A stretch of DNA of 28,971 nucleotides from Anaerolineales bacterium (lineage in GTDB: Bacteria > Chloroflexota > Anaerolineae > 4572-78 > J111): positions 1 through 28,971 of the forward strand of contig JAAUSP010000020.1 of the NCBI GenBank assembly GCA_012032575.1, written 5' to 3'. The notes beneath the pieces are model-generated. The model saw nothing but the letters and a program-made list of their open reading frames with translations. It searched no databases and was not told where the DNA came from. The translations under genes were made by a program, and so were the position numbers. Shown in pieces: positions 15,431 through 22,757 of this stretch. Position 1 is the first letter of the stretch, and each line of letters begins with the position of its first letter.

Positions 15431-16600
15431 ATGAAGCAATTCACAACTCACAATTCACAATTCAGAGCCAAAGGCCCCCTGCGGGCAATTCACAATTTAA
15501 CAACCCTGTTGTTGTTCTTTATGATTTTAATTGTTACCGCCTGTGCCCCGATGAGTCAAACTTCTCCCGCCGAAGCGACGACTGCCCCGCCCCTGGCAAC
15601 GCTTCAACCGGCTCAAACCGAAGCCAGCGGTAAGGCCAACACCATCACCCTGATGAGTCATGACAGCTTTGATGCCAGCCCGGAAGTGATCGCCGCATTT
15701 GAACAGGCCAATAATGTCAAGATTGAATTTCTGCGCTCCGGCGATGCCGGGGCTGCGCTGAATCAGGCGATTCTCTCCAAAGAGAATCCGCTGGCCGATG
15801 TTTTTTTTGGCGTAGATAATACCTTTTTCAGCCGGGCCGTTGACAGTGGCATTTTTGAGCCTTATACCTCACCCATGCTGGCCGACATTCCCGCCGAGTT
15901 GAAACTGGACCCCGAAAACCGTCTCTTGCCGGTGGACTACGGCGATGTGTGTTTAAACTATGATAAAGGCTGGTTTGCCGAAAAAGGGTTGACTCCACCC
16001 GCCAGCCTGGAAGAACTGGCGCAAGACGAATACAAAGGGCTGACGGTGGTGCAAAATCCGGCCACCTCTTCGCCGGGCCTGGCTTTTCTGCTGGCGACGG
16101 TAGCCCACTTTGGCGATCCCGGCTATCTGGAATGGTGGCAGCAAATGGTTGAGCAGGAGGTGCTGGTGGTAGACGGCTGGGAAGATGCCTATTATGGGCA
16201 GTTCACCCGCTACGAAGGCACCCGGCCGATTGTGGTCAGCTATGCCAGCAGTCCTCCGGTGGAAGTTTTCTTTGCCGACCCGCCCGTGACCGACGCGCCG
16301 ACGGCCTCGATTATCGGCGACGGGGCATGTTTCCGCCAGATCGAATTTATCGGCATTTTGGCCGGAACCCAGAAGCGGGCGATGGCTGAGAAGCTGGTGG
16401 ATTTTCTGCTCGGCCAGCAGTTTCAGGAGGACATTCCACTCAAAATGTTTGTCTTCCCGGCCAATCAAAAAGCCGCTCTGCCCGATGTCTTTCAAAAATA
16501 CGCCCAACTCTCACCCCAACCCGCCACCCTCCCCCCCGCCGACATTGCCGCCAACCGGGAAAAATGGATCAATGCCTGGAATGAAATTGTCCTGCGCTAA
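15431..16600 (+). CDS. Thiamine ABC transporter substrate-binding lipoprotein (ThiB/TbpA-like)
   Basis: Periplasmic-facing or surface lipoprotein that captures thiamine for import. The signal segment LLLFFMILIVTAC ends at lipobox Cys38 and is followed by a low-complexity linker rich in Ala, Thr and Pro. The mature domain has the ThiB pattern: ITLMSHDSFDASPEVIAAFE, GDAGAALNQAILSKENPLADVFFGVDNTF, LLPVDYGDVCLNYDK, VVQNPATSSPGLAFLLATV and IGDGACFRQIEFIGILAG. AGGAGG lies about nine bases before ATG 15431. The codons for about residues 3-12 are made of 7-bp repeats (AATTCAC type), which lengthen the n-region of the signal peptide. It is second in the TPP-riboswitch operon. Confidence 0.9.
   Translation: MKQFTTHNSQFRAKGPLRAIHNLTTLLLFFMILIVTACAPMSQTSPAEATTAPPLATLQPAQTEASGKANTITLMSHDSFDASPEVIAAFEQANNVKIEFLRSGDAGAALNQAILSKENPLADVFFGVDNTFFSRAVDSGIFEPYTSPMLADIPAELKLDPENRLLPVDYGDVCLNYDKGWFAEKGLTPPASLEELAQDEYKGLTVVQNPATSSPGLAFLLATVAHFGDPGYLEWWQQMVEQEVLVVDGWEDAYYGQFTRYEGTRPIVVSYASSPPVEVFFADPPVTDAPTASIIGDGACFRQIEFIGILAGTQKRAMAEKLVDFLLGQQFQEDIPLKMFVFPANQKAALPDVFQKYAQLSPQPATLPPADIAANREKWINAWNEIVLR
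15438..15465. repeat. AATTCAC heptad repeat inside the binding-protein gene
   Basis: Four consecutive 7-bp units, AATTCAC, AACTCAC, AATTCAC and AATTCAG, lie immediately after the start codon, with a further partial unit near 15486. They encode QFTTHNSQF at the N-terminus before the signal peptide. Confidence 0.75.
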
Positions 16601-16605
16601 CGATC

Positions 16606-18444
16606 TTGGATTTAAGATTGTCTGCCTCAACCCTTTATCGTAAACTAAATATTTCCCGCCGTCTTCCGTCTTTCGTCTTTCGCCTTCTCCCTACTCCTTA
16701 CTCCCTGCTCCTTACTCCCTACTTCCTCCTCCCTTTCTCCTTCCTCCTCCTCTTCTACTTCTACCCCCTCATCTCCATCCTCGCCCTCAGCTTTGCGCCA
16801 GAGGGTCAATGGGATTGGACAGCGCTGCAAACGCTGGTTTCGACCGGCTATTACGCCAAAACGGTCTGGTTCACTTTGTGGCAGGCGGTCCTCTCGACCG
16901 GATTAACGCTGGTCCTGGCCCTGCCTGCCGCCCATGTGTTCGCCCGGTATCGCTTTCCGGGCAAAAGCCTGCTCCGGGCTTTGACCACCATCCCCTTTGT
17001 CCTGCCGACGATTGTAGTCGCCAATGCCTTTACGGCGCTGCTGGGACCGCGAGGCGTTATTAATGAGGCACTGTTAGCTTTATTACGATTTACGATTTAC
17101 GATTTACGATTTACGATTTACGATTTATCACTGGACACACCACCGCTACAGATCCAACATTCTTTGACGATCATATTGCTGGCCCATGTTTTTTACAATT
17201 ACACCATTGTGCTGCGGCTGGTCAGCGGTTTTTGGGCCAATCTCGACCCCCGACTGAACGAGGCCGGTCAAATGCTGGGCCTCAGTCCGCGCCAGGCGTT
17301 CCGCCAGATTACTCTGCCGCTGCTGCTGCCGGTGGTGCTGGCAGCAGCGCTGCTGGTATTTATTTTTTGTTTCACCAGCTTTGGGGTGATCCTGATCCTG
17401 GGCGGGCCGCGTTTCGCCACCCTGGAGGTGGAAATCTATCGCCAGGCGGTCAATTTGTTCAACCTGCCGGTCGCGGCGGCGCTGTCGTTATTACAAATTG
17501 TGTTTATCTTCGCTTTGATGCTGATTTACACCCGTTTGCAAGCGCGTGCCACCCATCCGTTAAATTTGCAATCGCAGCAGGCCACCCAGCGCACACCGCA
17601 AACTTGGCGGGAGCGGTTGTGGGTGGGCGGCAACATCGGCCTGGTGGTTTTGTTATTGGGGGCTCCATTGGCCGCGCTGGTGTGGCGTTCGCTCACCGCT
17701 GCGGGACAATTCTCGCTGACCTATTATCGCTGGCTCATTGCCGGCGCGCCCCAGAACCAAAGTCTCTTTTTTGTCCCCCCCGCCGAAGCCATTGCCAACT
17801 CTCTCACCTTTGCCCTGTCCACCGTCATCCTGGCCGTCCTGCTCGGCCTCCTCGCCGCCATCGCCCTCACCCAAAAACCAAAATTTAAAACCCAGAATTC
17901 ACAAACCAAAACCCCCTACTTCCTACTTCCTACTTCTTACTCCCTGCTTGACGCCCTTTTCATGCTCCCCCTCGCCACCTCCGCCGTCACCTTGGGCTTT
18001 GGCTACATCATCACCTTCGATACCCCGCCGCTCAATCTGCGCACCTCGCCGCTGCTGATTGTGCTGGCTCATACCCTGGTCGCTTTGCCCTTTGTGATTC
18101 GCAGTTTATTACCGGCCTTGCGCAGCATCCAGCCGGCCCTGCGCGAAGCCGCCGCCGTGCTGGGCGCGTCGCCGCTGCGGGTGTGGCGGGAGATTGATCT
18201 GCCCATCGCCAGCCGGGCCTTGCTGGTCGGGGCGGTTTTTGCTTTTACCATCAGCATGGGCGAGTTTGGGGCCACGGTTTTCATCGCCCGACCCGACACG
18301 CCGACCATGCCCGTCGCCATTTTTCGCTTTCTGGCTCAGCCGGGGGCGCTGAATTACGGTCAGGCCCTGGCGATGAGCACCCTGCTGATGCTGGTCTGCG
18401 CGATTGGGTTTGTGGTGATTGAGCGGTTCAGGGTGGGGGGGTGA
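16606..18444 (+). CDS. Thiamine ABC transporter permease, fused double permease (ThiP-like)
   Basis: Inner-membrane channel of the thiamine importer. Two BPD_transp_1 modules in one 612-residue chain, as in ThiP, show about 12 helices. The EAA-type cytoplasmic loops are NEAGQMLGLSPRQAFRQITLP in the first half and REAAAVLGASPLRVWREIDLP in the second. The TTG at 16606 lies five bases after the binding-protein stop and has no clear ribosome-binding site; it may be reached by coupling. Three blocks of 7-bp repeats are translated in frame: about residues 18-46 (LLPTPYSLLLTPYFLLPF, part of the first hydrophobic region), 161-175 (RFTIYDLRFTIYDL) and 425-448 (QTKTPYFLLPTSYSLL). Normal ThiP lacks these. 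No thiQ-like ATPase follows, so the ATPase must be elsewhere. Confidence 0.88.
   Translation: MDLRLSASTLYRKLNISRRLPSFVFRLLPTPYSLLLTPYFLLPFSFLLLFYFYPLISILALSFAPEGQWDWTALQTLVSTGYYAKTVWFTLWQAVLSTGLTLVLALPAAHVFARYRFPGKSLLRALTTIPFVLPTIVVANAFTALLGPRGVINEALLALLRFTIYDLRFTIYDLSLDTPPLQIQHSLTIILLAHVFYNYTIVLRLVSGFWANLDPRLNEAGQMLGLSPRQAFRQITLPLLLPVVLAAALLVFIFCFTSFGVILILGGPRFATLEVEIYRQAVNLFNLPVAAALSLLQIVFIFALMLIYTRLQARATHPLNLQSQQATQRTPQTWRERLWVGGNIGLVVLLLGAPLAALVWRSLTAAGQFSLTYYRWLIAGAPQNQSLFFVPPAEAIANSLTFALSTVILAVLLGLLAAIALTQKPKFKTQNSQTKTPYFLLPTSYSLLDALFMLPLATSAVTLGFGYIITFDTPPLNLRTSPLLIVLAHTLVALPFVIRSLLPALRSIQPALREAAAVLGASPLRVWREIDLPIASRALLVGAVFAFTISMGEFGATVFIARPDTPTMPVAIFRFLAQPGALNYGQALAMSTLLMLVCAIGFVVIERFRVGG
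16659..16742. repeat. Twelve-unit pyrimidine-rich heptad array within the permease gene
   Basis: Twelve contiguous 7-bp units, starting CCGTCTT, CCGTCTT, TCGTCTT, TCGCCTT and passing to CTCCCTA, CTCCTTA, CTCCCTG, CTCCTTA, CTCCCTA. The total of 84 bp is a multiple of 21, so the reading frame is kept. It encodes the hydrophobic N-terminal stretch of the permease. Confidence 0.85.
17087..17128. repeat. GATTTAC x6 heptad array within the permease gene
   Basis: Five perfect GATTTAC units plus one GATTTAT give 42 bp. Reading through three frames of the 7-mer gives a repeated heptapeptide, RFTIYDL twice, inserted in a loop between membrane helices. Confidence 0.92.
17880..17949. repeat. Ten-unit heptad array within the permease gene
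   Basis: Units AAAATTT, AAAACCC, AGAATTC, ACAAACC and AAAACCC are followed by CCTACTT three times, CTTACTC and CCTGCTT. It encodes a hydrophilic then hydrophobic insert between the helix ending IALTQKPK and the following LDALFMLPLATS helix of the second module. Confidence 0.85.
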
Positions 18445-18523
18445 GTTTTGAGTGGAATGATAAATTTCTACTTGTCGTTTACGAGCCTTTGACGCATAAT
18501 ATCGGGGAAGAGGTACAAGGAAA

Positions 18524-18877
18524 ATGCAACTCGAAGATTATTTTGACTTTTTAGCGCCGAACGATATTCGGGTGAAGGGAACGCGCGTTGGCATCGAGAC
18601 GATTTTGTACGATTTTATCCATCGCAGCCGTACGCCTCAGACCATCGTCCAAACCTACCCTTCGCTCACATTAGAACAGGTTTACGCCACTATCCTCTAT
18701 TATTATCACGAGCGCGACAAGGTCGAGGCTTATCTCACCGATTGGCTGGAATGGAGCCACCGCATGCGTGAAGAACAGGCTCGTAATCCTACGCCGGCTG
18801 TCCTTAAACTGAGAAAGCTAAAGGCTGAACGTCAGGCCAAAGTTGAGGATAAAACGGTTGAGCCTCAGCCGGTATGA
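18524..18877 (+). CDS. DUF433-family protein, putative antitoxin
   Basis: A 117-residue cytosolic protein with the DUF433 pattern: LAPNDIRVKGTRVGIETILYDFIHRSRTPQTIVQTYPSLTLEQVYATILYYYHERDKVEAYL. This is a winged/helix-turn-helix-like fold usually paired with a PIN-like partner. The C-terminal ~45 residues are charged and probably contact the partner. The gene overlaps the next by four bases (ATGA). AAGGAAAA precedes the ATG. The role as antitoxin and autoregulator follows from known DUF433/DUF5615 gene pairs and is not shown here. Confidence 0.85.
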   Translation: MQLEDYFDFLAPNDIRVKGTRVGIETILYDFIHRSRTPQTIVQTYPSLTLEQVYATILYYYHERDKVEAYLTDWLEWSHRMREEQARNPTPAVLKLRKLKAERQAKVEDKTVEPQPV

Positions 18878-19239
18878 GCGCCATCAAATACTTGCTGGAT
18901 GAAAATGTTGATCCAAGTCTGCGTCACGCTCTGCACCAGCACTGGCCGAACATGGTTGTGTGGGCCGTGGGCGACCCAGGCGCGCCCCTGCGCAGCACGC
19001 CCGACCCAGATATTTTAGTTTGGTGTGAGGCTCATGCTGTTTCGTTAGTCACCAATAATCGCGCCTCTATGCCCGTCCATTTGCAAGACCACCTGACCGC
19101 CGAGCGACATGTGCCGGGTATTTTCATCCTCAACCCCGGTATGAGCTTTGGCGAGACCGTTGATGAGTTGGCCCTCATCTGGATGGCTGCCGAGCCGGAA
19201 ATTTATGCCGACCTGGTGAATTTCCTGCCAATCAGGTAA
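18874..19239 (+). CDS. DUF5615 PIN-like protein, putative toxin
   Basis: A 121-residue PIN-like protein of the Mut7-C/DUF5615 type. Expected acidic sites appear at the N-terminus (YLLDENVDPSLR, Asp9/Glu10) and in the middle (TPDPDILVWCEAH, Asp44/Asp46 and Glu52). The later Asp of many PIN nucleases, in the usual T-x-D motif, is replaced by Asn in SLVTNNRASM, as in a subgroup of this family, so nuclease activity is not assured. The ATGA overlap with the DUF433 gene indicates coupled translation, typical of toxin-antitoxin pairs. A heptad repeat follows the stop codon. Confidence 0.83.
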   Translation: MSAIKYLLDENVDPSLRHALHQHWPNMVVWAVGDPGAPLRSTPDPDILVWCEAHAVSLVTNNRASMPVHLQDHLTAERHVPGIFILNPGMSFGETVDELALIWMAAEPEIYADLVNFLPIR

Positions 19240-19250
19240 CTATACCATAA

Positions 19251-19278
19251 TCGTAAATCAGAAACCGTAAATCAGACA
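19251..19278. repeat. Heptad repeat downstream of the toxin-like gene
   Basis: Four 7-bp units TCGTAAA, TCAGAAA, CCGTAAA and TCAGACA, starting 11 bases after the toxin-like stop codon. Confidence 0.7.
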
Positions 19279-19379
19279 TCGGGATACTCCGGCGCGGGCA
19301 ATCGCTCCACTTCCAGTACCACCAGCCGGGTGGCGATGCTCAATAGAAGCTCATACATTCGTTTGAATTCAGCCTGCTC
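19272..19379 (-). pseudogene. Possible remnant of a minus-strand gene
   Basis: The minus strand reads EQAEFKRMYELLLSIATRLV followed by VLEVERLPAPEYPDV and a stop (19274-19272). The amino-acid composition is protein-like, but a stop codon lies immediately upstream and no start region remains. It may be the 3' end of a lost gene. It fills most of the gap between the toxin-like gene and the phosphoribosyltransferase promoter. The family was not recognised. Confidence 0.3.
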
Positions 19380-19425
19380 TCAGTATAACATAATCCGACG
19401 CCGGCATCAACGCCCTGCATGGTGG

Positions 19426-19454
19426 TTGACATAGGGCTAAAATGGGCGTACAAT
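19426..19454 (+). promoter_or_regulatory. Sigma70-type promoter of the phosphoribosyltransferase gene
   Basis: A perfect -35 TTGACA (19426-19431), a 17-base spacer and -10 TACAAT (19449-19454). It predicts a leader of about 40 bases before ATG 19503. Confidence 0.8.
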
Positions 19455-19502
19455 ATTCGTTCAATAATTATCTTATTTTGCAAAAGCGGTCAGAGCAAAC
19501 CC

Positions 19503-20039
19503 ATGTACTCACTCGAAGGCCCCCCCGATGAAGATTTCCGGCGCGAGATTTTAAGCTGGAACGATGTTGACAAACTCATAGATCATCTCATCCCCCAATT
19601 CCGGGGCGAATTTGACGGCCTGTTGATGATAACCAAAGGCGGGCTGGTTCCGGGCGGAATTTTAAGCGAGGCGCTGGACATCAAGGATGTCCTGACCGCC
19701 TCGGTTTATTTCCCCGATGACGTCAATCAAAAGCTAGCCTGGCCCACCTTTATGCAGTTTCCGCCCGACACCCTGCTGACCGACCGGCGCATTCTGATTG
19801 TGGACGACATCTGGGCCAATGGCCGGGCGATTATGATGGTCATGGGCCGCCTGGCCGCCGTTGGCTGCGAAGCGGAAACAGCGGTGCTGCATTACCGCAT
19901 CCGCTCCAACCTCTTCCCCGATACCGGCCCGGATTATTACGGGGCCGTCACCGACCGCTATATTGTTTATCCCTGGGAAATGTCCGTATTGCCACGAGGG
20001 GTAGCCAAACCCGGAACCGGGCCGTTACCGGCCATTTAA
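19503..20039 (+). CDS. Phosphoribosyltransferase-domain protein (purine PRTase-like)
   Basis: A 178-residue cytosolic protein of the type I phosphoribosyltransferase fold. The PRPP-binding loop is RILIVDDIWANGRAIMMV (96-113), with the two adjacent Asp residues. An upstream strand and loop MITKGGLVPGGILSEAL (42-58) binds pyrophosphate in the family. The C-terminal part ends YIVYPWEMSVLPRG, as in xanthine/hypoxanthine-guanine PRTases. Start 19503 is preferred to the TTG-type start 84 bases earlier, because the earlier codons overlap the clear promoter at 19426-19454. The likely reaction is salvage of a purine base with PRPP; base specificity cannot be read. Confidence 0.85.
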   Translation: MYSLEGPPDEDFRREILSWNDVDKLIDHLIPQFRGEFDGLLMITKGGLVPGGILSEALDIKDVLTASVYFPDDVNQKLAWPTFMQFPPDTLLTDRRILIVDDIWANGRAIMMVMGRLAAVGCEAETAVLHYRIRSNLFPDTGPDYYGAVTDRYIVYPWEMSVLPRGVAKPGTGPLPAI

Positions 20040-20063
20040 GCGCTTACGTAGAAATTTGGCTTT

Positions 20064-20091
20064 TTGCTTTAATCACAAAAAGCGGTATAAT
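20064..20091 (+). promoter_or_regulatory. Probable promoter of the ParB-like gene
   Basis: TTGCTT (20064-20069), a 16-base spacer and TATAAT (20086-20091). It would give a leader of about 120 bases containing the hairpin at 20135-20163. Confidence 0.55.
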
Positions 20092-20134
20092 GACTCCTGG
20101 AAGTCAACCGAATAACGACTCAGCCGTATTAGCA

Positions 20135-20163
20135 AAGGCGCTTTTCAATCCGAAAAGCGCCTT
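20135..20163 (+). terminator. Strong 12-bp leader hairpin, terminator- or attenuator-like
   Basis: AAGGCGCTTTTC (20135-20146) pairs perfectly with GAAAAGCGCCTT (20152-20163) around a 5-base loop. The downstream tract is only weakly T-rich (CTCTATTTTG). It sits between the promoter and the ribosome-binding site (AGGAGGT, 20208-20214) of the next gene. Confidence 0.55.
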
Positions 20164-20219
20164 CTCTATTTTGCGGCAGCGATCTATTAGGATGACGATA
20201 CTCGAACAGGAGGTCAATT

Positions 20220-21575
20220 ATGCTAACCCCAGAATCAAACGAAGAATTCTCCAAACTCCGACAACGCGCCTTCATCGAGGAATGGCTCAGCTTTTTCACG
20301 GGACGCCCCAACCATCTGCTCCCGTTTGAAGAAGTCAGACAAAGTTTGCAGTTGCAGGATGCCGCCTACAAAGGGCTGCACGAAATTGAATTGGATAAAA
20401 TTATCGGCAGCACCGGCCGCTACCGGGATTTTACCCGCACCTTTTTACCCAAAAATAATACCACCCAGGAGCGCTGGCGGCGGGTTGACGCCGTAGCCCA
20501 CTCCGAGCAGGGCTTTCCGCCGATTGAAGTTTATCAGGTGGGCGATGTTTACTTTGTGCGCGACGGCAACCACCGGGTCTCGGTGGCACGCGCGCACGGA
20601 GCCGCTACCATCGAAGCTGAGGTGATCGAATACAAAACGCCGGTACCTTTTGGCCCGGACGATAACCTGGACGACCTTTTGCTCAAGGTAGAACAGACCG
20701 ACTTTTTGAATGAGAGCCGCCTGGACCAGCTTCGCCCGGACCAACAGGTGGTTTTTACCGAACCGGGCCGTTACCGGCTGGTCAAAGAACATATCATCAT
20801 TCACAAATATTTGCGTGAAATCACCTGCGGCTGTGAACTTTCGGAGGAGGAAGCGGTGGTCAGTTGGTACGAGCGGGTCTACCTGCCGCTGGTCCAGTTG
20901 ATCCGCGAGCGAGGCATTTTAGACCATTTTCCGGGCCGGACCGAAGCCGACCTGTATGCCTGGCTCATTTTTCACCGGGCGGCCCTGGAAGCCGAGTTGG
21001 ACGCCTTAGGCCAGGTGCCCGACGAACAAATCCTGGCCGATTTGGAAAAAGAACGGACCAACCCTCTCACGCAGCTCCTGGGCTTTTTCCAGAACCGGCT
21101 CAACGTAGATCGGATGTCGCTCAAAGCCAGACAGGCCCAGTTTATGCGCGAAACCGAACTGGATCGAATTCGCCCGGAGCAAAATGTCAGCTTCACCGAG
21201 GCGGAAGGCTACGAACTGGCCAAAGAGCATATTGTCTTTCATAAATTTTTACGCGAAACCGAATGGAACAGCGAAATTTCTTACGAGGAAGCAGTGCGAA
21301 GCTGGTATGATACCGTTTATATGCCGCTGATCGAATTGATCCGCGAGCGCGACATCCTCAAGTATTTTCCGGGCCGCACCGAAAGCGATGTTTACCTGTG
21401 GCTTGTCTTACGCCGGGCCGCCCTTGAGGCCGAAATGGACACCCTGGGCCAAATCCCCGATGAGCAGGTCATCGAGGATTTGGAGCGGGAGGAAACCCCG
21501 CCCAGTTCGCTGACCCGGCTGGCTCAGTTGTTCGGCTTCAAACCCAAACCGCAGGGGTTGTTAATGCTCAGGTAG
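20220..21575 (+). CDS. ParB-like/DUF4032-type protein with an internal 146-residue tandem duplication
   Basis: A 451-residue cytosolic protein. Residues 15-140 form a ParB/sulfiredoxin-like N-terminal domain: TGRPNHLLPFEEVR, IELDKIIGSTGRYRDFTRTFLP, PPIEVYQVGDVYFVRDGNHR and VSVARAHGA, the last two holding the GNHRVSVA box that in ParB proteins binds nucleotide. The rest is two copies of one module at about 162-288 and 308-434, offset by 146 residues. Each runs from R/ETELDRIRP-like through KEHIIIHKYLRE, SWYERVYLPLVQLIRERGIL, FPGRTEADLYAWL and AALEAELDALGQVPDEQI. The copies are clearly diverged, so the duplication is old. The start has AGGAGG six bases upstream. The domain resembles DUF4032-type proteins; biochemical function is not known. 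Confidence 0.75.
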   Translation: MLTPESNEEFSKLRQRAFIEEWLSFFTGRPNHLLPFEEVRQSLQLQDAAYKGLHEIELDKIIGSTGRYRDFTRTFLPKNNTTQERWRRVDAVAHSEQGFPPIEVYQVGDVYFVRDGNHRVSVARAHGAATIEAEVIEYKTPVPFGPDDNLDDLLLKVEQTDFLNESRLDQLRPDQQVVFTEPGRYRLVKEHIIIHKYLREITCGCELSEEEAVVSWYERVYLPLVQLIRERGILDHFPGRTEADLYAWLIFHRAALEAELDALGQVPDEQILADLEKERTNPLTQLLGFFQNRLNVDRMSLKARQAQFMRETELDRIRPEQNVSFTEAEGYELAKEHIVFHKFLRETEWNSEISYEEAVRSWYDTVYMPLIELIRERDILKYFPGRTESDVYLWLVLRRAALEAEMDTLGQIPDEQVIEDLEREETPPSSLTRLAQLFGFKPKPQGLLMLR

Positions 21576-21581
21576 GTTTCA

Positions 21582-21649
21582 GTGATGCGTGATGCGTGAT
21601 ACGTGATGCGTGATGCGTGATGCGTAAAAAATCACGCATCACGCATCAT
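21582..21649. repeat. GTGATGC heptad repeat with perfect inverted tail, copy 2
   Basis: About six GTGATGC/GTGATAC units (21582-21624), then TAAAAA and the complementary ATCACGCATCACGCATCA. Transcribed rightwards or leftwards it would form a long hairpin. It starts just after the stop of the ParB-like gene, and copy 1 is at 15344-15390. Confidence 0.88.
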
Positions 21650-21703
21650 TTGCCAACTCATATCTCTGAGACCGAAACAAAACACGTGCCGTTAAATAGA
21701 CAA

Positions 21704-21808
21704 CATGTCATTTCGAGCGACGAAGGAGCGAGAAATCTCTACAGAGTCGCTCTTTAGACCAGATACGAGGGATTCCTCGTTCCGCTCCGCTCCACTCGGA
21801 ATGACATG
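21704..21808. repeat. 105-bp palindromic element (TGTCATTTCGAG type)
   Basis: Left end CATGTCATTTCGAG and right end CTCGGAATGACATG are near-perfect inverted repeats, and the interior arms (GCGACGAAGGAGCGAGAAATC versus a complementary GGATTCCTCGTTCCGCTCC stretch) also pair. Similar TGTCATTTCGAG hairpins are widespread in bacterial genomes as non-coding repeats. It lies between the convergent ParB-like and SPFH genes and may act as a bidirectional terminator. Confidence 0.8.
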
Positions 21809-21821
21809 GGATGCACGTATT

Positions 21822-22757
21822 CTATTTCCCCTTCGACGGCATCTTCAACGGCTCCGGCGTGTCTGAATTTGCCGCCAGCAGTTGCGCCAGTAGATTACTG
21901 TTTTTGGGCAGCAAGGCAAGCTTGCCTTTGCCTTCCAGAATTTTCTCCGTTTCCAAAATTTCAAACATAGCCTGGGCCACTTCGGCATCGGCGCAGATTT
22001 CTTGCAGCGCTGCCCCGACAATTTTGGGGCGCATGGCGTTGGCGCGGGCAAACTCGATGGCGGCCTGCCGCTCGGCGGTGCTGGTGATGATGCTGACCTG
22101 GTTGGCTCCGTCCTGCCGAATGGCCGATGTCACCTGGCGCAGCCGGTTGACCACTTTTTCCTCGATTTGCCGGATCATGCCCGTGTCGCGCAGATGAACT
22201 TTGCGAATGTAGACTGAGCCTAAGCGGTAGCCCCACTCCTCTGATTTGGGCGACACCTCGGCCCGCACGGCCTGGCTCATGGGGTGGCGATTTTGCAGCA
22301 TCTCGGCCAGGGGCATATTGCTCAGGGTGCGCACGGTGGCATTGCTCACGTTGGCCGCCAGCGAGCCTTGCGGGTCGGCATTTTTGAAGAGGTACGACAC
22401 CGGGTCGCTGATGACCATCTCATACCAGATGCCGATACCCATCGGCGCGCCCTCCTCGGAGTTGACCGGCTGGCTGCGCAGATACTGCTGGTCGAGCCGC
22501 ATATCGAGCACATGACAGCGGCCCAGCCAGTTGACAATCAACGCCTGCGGGCCAAGTTTGAACCACAAAAAGTTCAGCCCCGGCTCTTTTAGCACCGCAA
22601 TCACTTTACCAAACAATACATATACGTGGCAGCGGCCCTCTTCGACAATGGCGTACAGCCCCAGCAGGCGGGCAATCAGCATCAAAATGGGGTAGGCAAT
22701 AAACAAGCCGATGAAGGTAAAAATAAACACACCGATAAACGATCCCAGAGCTTCCAT
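21822..22757 (-). CDS. SPFH/band 7 membrane protein 2
   Basis: A 311-residue stomatin/HflC-like protein. One N-terminal hydrophobic hairpin (about 5-35) anchors it. The SPFH domain follows (about 38-215: YAIVEEGRCHVYVLFGKVIAVLKEPGLNF, VLDMRLDQQYLRSQPVNSEEGAPMGIGIWYEMVISDP). A helical tail contains RQVTSAIRQDGANQVSIITSTAERQAAIEFARA and a low-complexity end. These proteins oligomerise into membrane microdomain rings and often regulate proteases or transporters. Its start overlaps the stop of the upstream SPFH gene by one base (TAATG), so the two probably form a hetero-oligomer like HflK/HflC. No NfeD or FtsH partner is nearby. Confidence 0.88.
   Translation of the reverse strand: MEALGSFIGVFIFTFIGLFIAYPILMLIARLLGLYAIVEEGRCHVYVLFGKVIAVLKEPGLNFLWFKLGPQALIVNWLGRCHVLDMRLDQQYLRSQPVNSEEGAPMGIGIWYEMVISDPVSYLFKNADPQGSLAANVSNATVRTLSNMPLAEMLQNRHPMSQAVRAEVSPKSEEWGYRLGSVYIRKVHLRDTGMIRQIEEKVVNRLRQVTSAIRQDGANQVSIITSTAERQAAIEFARANAMRPKIVGAALQEICADAEVAQAMFEILETEKILEGKGKLALLPKNSNLLAQLLAANSDTPEPLKMPSKGK

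Noticed and set aside
15953..16507. Minus-strand 184-codon frame inside the thiamine-binding protein gene
   Set aside because: It is antisense to a protein with complete ThiB motifs and a lipobox.
17087..17128. Possible CRISPR-like or minisatellite array
   Set aside because: The unit is only 7 bases and directly tandem without spacers; it is a short tandem repeat within a gene.
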